Assembly (NCBI GenBank): GCA_023228185.1 | Contig: JALOBQ010000025.1 | Coordinates: 1-10,054 of the forward strand | Direction of reading: 5' to 3' | Length of the DNA stretch: 10,054 nt | From: Candidatus Omnitrophota bacterium | GTDB taxonomy: Bacteria > Omnitrophota > Gorgyraeia > Gygaellales > Profunditerraquicolaceae | Shown here: in pieces, positions 1-5,572 of the stretch | Position numbering within the stretch: position 1 is the first letter of the stretch | Layout: the number at the start of each line of letters is the position of its first letter | The notes under the pieces: model-generated | The model's database searches: none | Seen by the model: the letters and a program-made list of their open reading frames with translations, nothing else | Told to the model about the DNA's origin: nothing | Translations under genes and position numbers: made by a program

Positions 1-1851
1 GATGGTTTCTTTGATCTTGTCTTTTAAAACGTAGCTTGAGATCGGCGCCTGCGATACTTCTCTTAAAATCTGCACGCTCATTCTGAAATAGCGGATCATT
101 TCTCCTTCATCGCAATCAGCTAATTGTCGGGTGCGGTCAAAATTTGTTCCGCGCAACCAGGCTTCCATCGCAGAGCATAAATGAAAATAAGGTAGTTTAC
201 TGAAAGGGTAAATTTTGTAGCGGCGTTCTTTATCTTTGATGCGGTCGTAAGTTTCTTCACATACTCTTTTAATATGGCGGCTGGACTTGGAAATTCCCGA
301 AGGCATACGCTGGTTTTTTCGCGGGTCAAAAACAACTGCCGCCGCGATTACCCCTAAACCGAATTCATCAAGCTGTTCCAGGACATTTTGTTCATATAAC
401 TCGGCGAGGATAAGTTCGTTACCGTAAACTGTTTTAGCGAATTTACCTTTTTCCGTAAGTTGGCCTTCGTAAATATAACCAAGTTCTTTGAGCAGCTTTA
501 ATTTCGCGTCCAGTAACCTTAAAGCTTCTTTTTGCTCATTTTTACGCGATTGGAAATAATGTAATGAAAGCGGATAAATCGTAAAAAGGTCATCCTTATA
601 TTTTTCATAAAGATTGAGGATAGTCGCGTAAGACGTATTTAACTGGCTTTTTACTTCTTCAGGTTTTCCGAAGATTATCCGTTGAACTTCTTCAAAATTT
701 ATTCTTTGCGGATTGATCCTGCAGTAAACAAAACCTTCTTTATCGATACCGCGGCGGCCTGCGCGGCCAGCCATTTGGTAAAAATCGCGGGTTTTCAGAT
801 TGCGCACGTAAGTGCCGTAGAATTTGCGCAAACCGTCAAAGCAAACAGAGCGGCTGGGCATATTTATGCCTAAAGCGAATGTTTCAGTGGTAAAAATAAT
901 TTTAAGCAAACGGCTGGTAAAAAGGCGTTCGACAACTTCTTTTAGAGTCGGCAGCATCCCGGCGTGATGATAAGCGATACCGCGTTGCACAAGGGGATAT
1001 AGCTCTTGCGCGGACTGTTCATGCTTAAGGTCAAATTTTTCCAGTAGTTCTTCATACATTTCGGTGATTTTACGGGATTCATCGTTGCTTAAAAATTTAC
1101 AACCGTAAAGATCTCCGGCTAGTTCTTCGGTCCTTTTGCGGCTAAAAACAAAATAAATCGCCGGAAGCCCGTCATTATTGCGCAGGTAATCAACCAGCGA
1201 ATAAAGGCGGCTTGGTTTGTTGGAACGCACGCGGCGCAGTTGTTCGATCTTGTTAAAAATTTCATTCTGGCATTGAAAACGAAAATATAACGGCACTGGC
1301 CGTTTGTCTTCAATCACGACTTTTACAGTTTTATTATGGATTGATTCAATCCATTTGGAGAATTGCTCGATATTCGGGATAGTCGCTGAAAGCCCCAATA
1401 ATTGCATATGTTTGGGTAAAAATATTAAAGATTCTTCCCAGACAGTGCCGCGTTCAGGATTGTCAATATAATGGATTTCGTCAAAGATGATCCAAGAGTA
1501 GCGCTCTAAGCTTTTTGGTTCATCGAGTATTTTGTTACGGAAGATCTCCGTAGTCATGATCAAGATCGGGGCGTTAGAGTTAATTGAGACATCGCCGGTG
1601 AGAATACCGACATTATCCTGGAATTTTTCGCGAAAATCGCGGTATTTCTGATTGGAGAGCGCTTTAATCGGCGCGGTGTAGATTACGCCGATATTTCTTT
1701 CTATGGAAGTATTGATGATATGCTCGGCAATTACTGTTTTACCTGCACCTGTGGGAGCGGAAACAATTACCGAAAATCCCTGGTTGATATAGTCAATTGC
1801 TTCCTGTTGGAACTTGTCGTAGATCATAAAATCATTATAATCTAAAAACAT
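1..1851 (-). CDS. Ski2-like DExH-box helicase with DSHCT-type C-terminus (3' end cut by window edge)
   Basis: An uninterrupted frame of 617 codons reads leftward and is still open at base 1, so the C-terminus is missing. The superfamily 2 helicase core is complete. Walker A is APTGAGKT (Lys38), the Walker B box is DEIH (124-127), motif III is SAT (155-157), HHAGMLP lies near 295-301, and motif VI QMAGRAGRRG is at 359-368. After about residue 380 comes a helical region, and the last ~100 residues (W-L-R-G near 584-587, then D-EGEMIRYFR) resemble the DSHCT domain of Ski2/Mtr4/HelY proteins. The long arch (KOW) insertion of eukaryotic Mtr4 is not seen. Such enzymes are ATP-driven RNA helicases linked to RNA processing or decay; the role in this organism is unknown. 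The start could be Met1 (1851) or Met9 (1827); neither has a good Shine-Dalgarno. It is transcribed divergently from the nuclease gene. Confidence 0.93.
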   Translation of the reverse strand, partial: MFLDYNDFMIYDKFQQEAIDYINQGFSVIVSAPTGAGKTVIAEHIINTSIERNIGVIYTAPIKALSNQKYRDFREKFQDNVGILTGDVSINSNAPILIMTTEIFRNKILDEPKSLERYSWIIFDEIHYIDNPERGTVWEESLIFLPKHMQLLGLSATIPNIEQFSKWIESIHNKTVKVVIEDKRPVPLYFRFQCQNEIFNKIEQLRRVRSNKPSRLYSLVDYLRNNDGLPAIYFVFSRKRTEELAGDLYGCKFLSNDESRKITEMYEELLEKFDLKHEQSAQELYPLVQRGIAYHHAGMLPTLKEVVERLFTSRLLKIIFTTETFALGINMPSRSVCFDGLRKFYGTYVRNLKTRDFYQMAGRAGRRGIDKEGFVYCRINPQRINFEEVQRIIFGKPEEVKSQLNTSYATILNLYEKYKDDLFTIYPLSLHYFQSRKNEQKEALRLLDAKLKLLKELGYIYEGQLTEKGKFAKTVYGNELILAELYEQNVLEQLDEFGLGVIAAAVVFDPRKNQRMPSGISKSSRHIKRVCEETYDRIKDKERRYKIYPFSKLPYFHLCSAMEAWLRGTNFDRTRQLADCDEGEMIRYFRMSVQILREVSQAPISSYVLKDKIKETI

Positions 1852-1879
1852 TGATTTATCTAATTAAAAATAGTAAAAT
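1851..1879 (+). promoter_or_regulatory. possible sigma70-type promoter of the nuclease gene
   Basis: TTGATT at 1851-1856 and TAAAAT at 1874-1879 are separated by exactly 17 bases. They match the -35 and -10 consensus in 4 of 6 and 5 of 6 positions. Transcription would begin near 1886, giving a ~50-base leader. The -35 overlaps the start codon of the divergent helicase gene. Confidence 0.4.
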
Positions 1880-1896
1880 AAGATTAAGCTTTTAGG

Positions 1897-1925
1897 ATTA
1901 TAGGAAGTTAAGTGTTTAACTGAAG
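1897..1925 (-). promoter_or_regulatory. possible promoter of the helicase gene
   Basis: Read on the minus strand there is a perfect TATAAT at 1902-1897. A weak -35 (CTTCAG, 1925-1920) lies 17 bases upstream. The predicted transcript would have a leader of about 40 bases. The region is AT-rich, so a chance match is possible; the poor -35 limits confidence. Confidence 0.35.
1906..1921. repeat. perfect inverted repeat in the divergent promoter spacer
   Basis: AGTTAA and TTAACT flank the 4-base centre GTGT. The repeat lies largely between the possible -35 and -10 of the helicase promoter and just downstream of the predicted nuclease transcription start. That position would suit a repressor operator, but it could be a chance palindrome in AT-rich DNA. 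Confidence 0.4.
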
Positions 1926-1935
1926 TGGGGAAGCG

Positions 1936-2493
1936 ATGAAAAGAATATCTTATTTTGTATGTTTTTTGATTTTATTATTAGGAGTCTCTGCCTGTCAGCA
2001 ACAACCGAAGCAAACAGCTTCCACCAAACATAAACAGGCTGTTGAGAAAGCAATTTCCGCTCAGGATTATGCAAACATTTTGGTTACCCGGGCTGTTGAT
2101 GGTGATACGCTTGTGCTTGAGAATGGCCGCCGCGTACGCCTGATCGGTATTGATACTCCGGAGATGCATGAATCAGGGAAACTTCACCGTGATTCAGTGC
2201 GTACGCAACAGAATATTGAAACGATTATGGCATTAGGCAAGCGTTCTTATAGATTTACCAAAGATTTAGTTGAGGGAAAACGGGTGAAACTGGAATTTGA
2301 TGTCCAGAAATATGATCGATATGACAGGCTTCTGGCTTATGTTTATTTAGAGGATGGTACATTCGTAAATGCCGAGATTGTCCGTCAGGGTTATGCTTCG
2401 TTGATGACCTATCCGCCGGATGTTAAATACGCGGATTTATTCCATAAACTTTATCAAGAAGCGCGTGAGAATAAGCGCGGGCTTTGGAAATAA
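1936..2493 (+). CDS. thermonuclease-family (SNase-like) lipoprotein
   Basis: The 185-residue protein starts with Lys-Arg, then a hydrophobic segment (about 4-19) and a lipobox V-S-A-C, so Cys20 should be lipidated and the protein anchored to a membrane facing outward. After a polar Gln/Lys-rich linker (21-45) comes a staphylococcal-nuclease OB-fold domain (about 48-185). The calcium-binding and catalytic set is visible: VDGDT (Asp57), RLIGIDTPE (Arg68, Asp73, Glu76), and RYDRLLAYVY, where Arg131 corresponds to the second catalytic Arg of the family. The domain ends in the usual E-A-R-x-x-x-R-G-L-W-K. It probably cleaves DNA and RNA phosphodiester bonds outside the cytoplasm; nutrient scavenging or DNA processing are both possible. 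A weak GGGGA precedes the ATG by about 5 bases. A 54-base gap with no terminator separates it from aroC, so read-through is likely. Confidence 0.92.
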   Translation: MKRISYFVCFLILLLGVSACQQQPKQTASTKHKQAVEKAISAQDYANILVTRAVDGDTLVLENGRRVRLIGIDTPEMHESGKLHRDSVRTQQNIETIMALGKRSYRFTKDLVEGKRVKLEFDVQKYDRYDRLLAYVYLEDGTFVNAEIVRQGYASLMTYPPDVKYADLFHKLYQEARENKRGLWK

Positions 2494-2535
2494 AATCGAT
2501 TTCTTATTAAAAATAATTTTAGTTGAGGGTTAATC

Positions 2536-2541
2536 AGGAGG
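2536..2541 (+). promoter_or_regulatory. ribosome binding site that fixes the aroC start
   Basis: AGGAGG lies 6 bases before the ATG at 2548. The in-frame TTG at 2542 directly abuts this sequence with no spacer, so it is unlikely to be used. Confidence 0.85.
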
Positions 2542-2547
2542 TTGGAT

Positions 2548-3588
2548 ATGCTAAATTGTCTAACAGCAGGTGAGTCGCACGGCAAAGGCATGGTGGCTAT
2601 TTTAGAAGGTATGCCCGCGGGCCTAAAAATAGATGTTGCTTGCGTGAATAAAGAGCTTTCACGCCGGCAAAAAGGGTTTGGCCGCGGAAAACGCATGCAG
2701 ATTGAAAATGATAGCGTGGAAATCATCTCTGGCCTGAAAAATAACCTTACTTTGGCCAGTCCGCTGACCTTATTAATTAAAAACAAAGATTGCAGTATTG
2801 AGAAATTGCATAAAGTGCTTGCCGGCCGGCCAGGCCACGCTGACCTGGCGGGTTTGTTAAAATATGGTTTTTCCGATATGCGTGAGGTTTTAGAAAGGGC
2901 ATCGGCGCGCAGCACAGTAAGCACTGTTGCCGTGGGCGCGATCTGTAAAAAATTATTAAGTGAATTCGGAATTATCGTTTCCAGCAGGGTTCTTTCTGTC
3001 GCCGGCGAAAATACACCTGCCGGTATAAAGGATAAGATCAGCGAAGCGATATCCAGAAAAGATACAGTAGGCGGAGTTTTTGAGGTTGCGGCAAAAAATG
3101 TGCCTGTGGGGTTAGGTAGTTACGTGCAGGCCAGCCGCAGGTTAGACAGCCGCCTGGCTTCGGCAATTATTTCTATTCCCGGGATTAAATCATTTGAGGT
3201 TGGTTTAGGTTTAGGTTTCGCAGTGAGTTTCGGCTCAGAGGTCCATGATGCCATCTACTACAAAAAGAATAAAGGTTACAACCGCAAAACAAATAATGCC
3301 GGAGGCATTGAAGGCGGTATCTCCAACGGCGAGGATATTCTGATCCGCGCCTGTATGAAACCGATATCCACATTGCTTAAGCCGCTGGATTCGGTGAATA
3401 TCCATACTAAAGGTTTTGCTAAAGCCGCCACAGAGCGGACAGATACCTGCGTGGTTGAATCCGCAGGTGTTGTTGCCGAAGGCGCCTGCGCTTTTGTTTT
3501 AGCTGACGCTTTACTAGAGAAATTCGGAACAGACTCCTTAAAAGATATTAAAAGCAGCTATAGAAATTATTTAAAAAGAATCCGTTAG
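2548..3588 (+). CDS. aroC: chorismate synthase
   Basis: This is the last enzyme of the shikimate pathway. It converts 5-enolpyruvylshikimate-3-phosphate to chorismate using reduced FMN, in the cytoplasm. From the ATG at 2548 the protein is 346 residues, at the short end for the family but collinear throughout. Visible signatures are LTAGESHG (5-12, with the catalytic His11), RRQKGFGRGKRM (39-50), RPGHADL (94-100, the second catalytic His97), ERASARST (117-124, where most homologues have R-E-T), the GLGSYV segment, the N-AGGIEGG-SNG loop, MKPISTLLKPLDSV, and the C-terminal ERTDTC-V-SAGVVAEG FMN/substrate region. The start was chosen because AGGAGG lies 6 bases before this ATG and because family members begin a few residues before the TAGESHG motif. 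It precedes spoVG by 46 bases, with aroK following, so the two shikimate genes flank spoVG. Confidence 0.97.
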   Translation: MLNCLTAGESHGKGMVAILEGMPAGLKIDVACVNKELSRRQKGFGRGKRMQIENDSVEIISGLKNNLTLASPLTLLIKNKDCSIEKLHKVLAGRPGHADLAGLLKYGFSDMREVLERASARSTVSTVAVGAICKKLLSEFGIIVSSRVLSVAGENTPAGIKDKISEAISRKDTVGGVFEVAAKNVPVGLGSYVQASRRLDSRLASAIISIPGIKSFEVGLGLGFAVSFGSEVHDAIYYKKNKGYNRKTNNAGGIEGGISNGEDILIRACMKPISTLLKPLDSVNIHTKGFAKAATERTDTCVVESAGVVAEGACAFVLADALLEKFGTDSLKDIKSSYRNYLKRIR

Positions 3589-3592
3589 ATTT

Positions 3593-3626
3593 CTTCCTTC
3601 TTTACGTCTATTTAGTTAGAAGGAGG
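3593..3626 (+). promoter_or_regulatory. possible Shine-Dalgarno-sequestering hairpin in the spoVG leader
   Basis: CTTCCTTCT (3593-3601) can pair with AGAAGGAGG (3618-3626) as nine consecutive pairs with one G-U, around a 16-base loop. The right arm contains the GGAGG core used by spoVG, so the fold would block initiation. There is no T-tract after it, which argues against a terminator. Confidence 0.45.
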
Positions 3627-3631
3627 TGATC
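3620..3631 (+). promoter_or_regulatory. extended ribosome binding site of spoVG
   Basis: AAGGAGGTGATC is complementary over 12 bases to the usual bacterial 16S rRNA 3' tail. The GGAGG core ends 8 bases before the ATG at 3635. The in-frame GTG at 3626 lies inside this sequence, so the ATG is the real start. Confidence 0.85.
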
Positions 3632-3634
3632 AAG

Positions 3635-3889
3635 ATGGAGAGTAGCGCGATTTTAGTCAGCCGGATGCGTAAAATTGACGGCCAGGCAAAGCTGAAAGCC
3701 TTTGCGGATATCTCTTTTAATGGGGTAGTGGTCAAAGGATTCAGCGTCGTAGAAGGCAAGAACGGTTTGTTTGTAGGCATGCCGCGGCATCAGGGAAAAG
3801 ACGGCAAGTGGTATGATACGGTTCAAACAGAAACAAAAGAATTAAAACAGCAGTTAAGCGACATAGTGTTAGAAGCCTATCAGGAATAA
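3635..3889 (+). CDS. spoVG: SpoVG-family nucleic-acid-binding regulator
   Basis: The 84-residue protein matches the SpoVG family along its whole length. The N-terminal strand has the V-x-R-M-R family pattern. KLKAFADISFNGVVVKGFSVVEG follows in two segments (about 19-41), then the hallmark NGLFVGMP (43-50), a D-G-K-W-Y-D turn (56-61), and a C-terminal helix ending VLEAYQE. Characterised SpoVG proteins (Bacillus, Listeria, Staphylococcus, Borrelia) bind DNA and/or RNA and act as pleiotropic regulators; in Bacillus it affects septation during sporulation. Presence here does not imply sporulation. The gene lies between aroC and aroK and has by far the strongest ribosome binding site in the window, suggesting high expression when the leader is open. 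Its targets cannot be told from sequence. Confidence 0.9.
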   Translation: MESSAILVSRMRKIDGQAKLKAFADISFNGVVVKGFSVVEGKNGLFVGMPRHQGKDGKWYDTVQTETKELKQQLSDIVLEAYQE

Positions 3890-3898
3890 AGTAGAGAA

Positions 3899-3965
3899 GG
3901 TAAAGGTAGAGGTAAAGGTAGAGAAGCGCAGTGTGATCTTCTTTACCTATACCTTTACCTCTACC
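3899..3965. repeat. long imperfect hairpin built from GGTAAA/GGTAGA repeats, upstream of aroK
   Basis: The left arm 3899-3926 and right arm 3938-3965 are 28 bases each and pair with two G-U and two mismatches around an 11-base loop (3927-3937). In another register, 3905-3920 and 3950-3965 pair perfectly over 16 bases. Both arms are themselves tandem arrays with a period of 6 (12 for the alternating GGTAAA-GGTAGA). It occupies most of the 85-base spoVG-aroK spacer and ends 9 bases before the aroK ATG. No T-run follows. Confidence 0.9.
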
Positions 3966-3974
3966 TAGATAATT

Positions 3975-4481
3975 ATGAATATCTATTTAGTGGGATTCAT
4001 GGGCACAGGCAAAACTTCAGTTGGATGCGCTTTGGCCAAAAGTAAAAAATGGAATTTTGTCGACCTCGATGAATTAATTTCTTTAAAACAGCAGAGGAGC
4101 ATCTCTGATATTTTTGCCAAGGACGGTGAGCCTTATTTCCGCAAGGTCGAGAAGAAGACCCTTCAGGAAGTATCTACGCAAAAACATTTTGTGGTTTCTT
4201 GCGGCGGCGGAATTGTGCTGGATAAGGAGAATATCAAATTAATGAAGCAAACAGGTAAAATTATCTGTTTATCGGCCAGCGCGAAAGAAATTTTTAAAAG
4301 AGTTTCCGGTAATAGCAACCGGCCGCTTTTAGCAGGCAATGATCCTTTAAAACGTATCGAGCTGTTGCTTAAAATGCGCGCGCCTTATTATCTGCAGGCG
4401 GATAATTTTATCGATACTACCGGGCTTTCCATAAAACAGGTAACGCATAAAATTTCCCGGCTAATCACAAAGGAAAAGTGA
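3975..4481 (+). CDS. aroK: shikimate kinase
   Basis: It phosphorylates shikimate at the 3-hydroxyl with ATP, the fifth step of the shikimate pathway, two steps before AroC. The 168-residue length is typical. The NMP-kinase fold is clear: Walker A GFMGTGKTSVG (7-17, Lys13), shikimate-binding Asp30/Asp32 in FVDLDE, Arg56 in EPYFRKVE, the CGGG loop (76-79), the lid motif NRPLL (115-119), and Arg135 in MRAPYY. The start is firm: an in-frame TAG at 3966-3968 lies just upstream and the ATG sits five codons before Walker A as usual. There is no Shine-Dalgarno-like sequence; the bases just upstream are the pyrimidine-rich arm of the repeat hairpin. Its TGA overlaps the GTG start of dprA by 3 bases, so the two are likely translationally coupled. 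Confidence 0.96.
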   Translation: MNIYLVGFMGTGKTSVGCALAKSKKWNFVDLDELISLKQQRSISDIFAKDGEPYFRKVEKKTLQEVSTQKHFVVSCGGGIVLDKENIKLMKQTGKIICLSASAKEIFKRVSGNSNRPLLAGNDPLKRIELLLKMRAPYYLQADNFIDTTGLSIKQVTHKISRLITKEK

Positions 4482-5572
4482 ATACTTCCGAAGCGTTGAT
4501 CGGCCTGAATATGATCGGTAATTTAGGCAGTGTAAAATTATCCAGGTTGCTGGAATATTTTAGCAAGCCGGAAGATATTTTTAAGTCCGGCGTAAGCAGC
4601 TTATCCAGGCTGGGAATTTCCGCGGAAACAGCTTGTAAAATTATCTCTTTTGATCCTGCGGCAATTGACGCGGAAATTTCATCAGCTGAAAAAATCGGTT
4701 TAAAGATTGTTACGTTATTTGACAAATTGTACCCGAAGAATCTGTTGAACATCTCCGCTTGCCCGCTTGTGCTTTATTGCCTGGGTGATTTTTTAGAGCA
4801 GGATAATTGCGCGGTGGCTATCGTCGGTTCGCGCCGGGCTTCTATTTACGGCTTAAACTGCGCGTCTAAATTCGCCGGAGAGTTAGCCGCAAAAGGCGTG
4901 GTTGTTGTTTCCGGTCTTGCCCGGGGAATAGATACTTACGCGCATCGCGGGGCGCTTAAAGCAGGCGGCAGGACCCTGGCGGTTTTAGGAAGCGGTTTTA
5001 ATCAATTGTATCCTCCGGAAAATAGAAAACTTGCCGAAGAAATCAGTTATCAAGGAGTGGTGATCTCGGAGTTTCCTTTAAATACATTGCCCTTACCGCA
5101 AAATTTTCCGCGCCGGAACCGTTTGATCAGTGGTTTGTCATTAGGTGTTTTGGTTGTCGAAGCAGCCAAAAACAGCGGAGCCTTAATTACCGCGGATTTC
5201 GCGCTTGAACAAAACAGGGATGTTTTCGCTTTACCCGGTAAAATTGATTCTTTCACTTCCACTGGCGTTAATCTTCTCATTCAGCAGGGGGCGAAGTTAG
5301 TTACTTGCTGCGATGACATTCTAGAGGAGCTTTATCTGCCTTTGGAAAGAAGCAGGCATGATTCATCGAATAACCGGCAGGAGAAAGAAAATCCTTTGTT
5401 TGACAAAGATCAGCAGAGACTTTATCATTGTATTAACGAAAACGCCGTGAGTATTGATCAGTTAGTGGAAATTTCCGAGTTTCCCCCCGCGCGTTTAAGC
5501 AGGTTATTACTGGATTTACGTTTAGCTAAATTAATCAAAGAACTTCCGGGAAAATACTTTGCGAGGAACTAA
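4478..5572 (+). CDS. dprA: DNA-processing protein DprA (Smf)
   Basis: DprA binds single-stranded DNA taken up during transformation and loads RecA on it; it is also widespread in bacteria not known to be competent. The 364-residue protein has an N-terminal SAM/HhH-like helical part (about 1-70), a Rossmann-like DNA-processing domain (about 75-285), and a C-terminal winged-helix domain of the DprA type (about 305-360). The Rossmann signatures are IVGSRRAS (115-122), SGLARGIDTYAHRGAL (145-160), AVLGSGFNQLYPPEN (168-182), FPRRNRLISGLS (210-221), and VVEAAKNSGALITA (226-239). The start is GTG at 4478, overlapping the aroK stop, with AAAGGA just upstream. Its TAA shares one base with the topA ATG. 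The pairing of dprA with topA is a widely conserved gene order. Confidence 0.96.
   Translation: MNTSEALIGLNMIGNLGSVKLSRLLEYFSKPEDIFKSGVSSLSRLGISAETACKIISFDPAAIDAEISSAEKIGLKIVTLFDKLYPKNLLNISACPLVLYCLGDFLEQDNCAVAIVGSRRASIYGLNCASKFAGELAAKGVVVVSGLARGIDTYAHRGALKAGGRTLAVLGSGFNQLYPPENRKLAEEISYQGVVISEFPLNTLPLPQNFPRRNRLISGLSLGVLVVEAAKNSGALITADFALEQNRDVFALPGKIDSFTSTGVNLLIQQGAKLVTCCDDILEELYLPLERSRHDSSNNRQEKENPLFDKDQQRLYHCINENAVSIDQLVEISEFPPARLSRLLLDLRLAKLIKELPGKYFARN

Noticed and set aside
2454..2924. Minus-strand open frame of 156 codons opposite nuc and aroC
   Set aside because: It overlaps strongly supported aroC coding sequence, has no ribosome site and no recognisable domain; it is a shadow frame.
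2914..2925. Loss of a catalytic residue in AroC (R-S-T in place of the common R-E-T)
   Set aside because: As I recall it, the family signature allows variation at this position, and all other key motifs including both catalytic histidines are intact, so loss of function is not supported.
3899..3965. Rho-independent terminator between spoVG and aroK
   Set aside because: The stem is long but no T-run follows it on either strand; it is reported as a repeat hairpin instead.
1..4000. Defence island reading of helicase, nuclease and SpoVG together
   Set aside because: The nuclease is an exported lipoprotein, SpoVG sits among shikimate genes, and no toxin, sensor or restriction partner is present; the neighbourhood is housekeeping.
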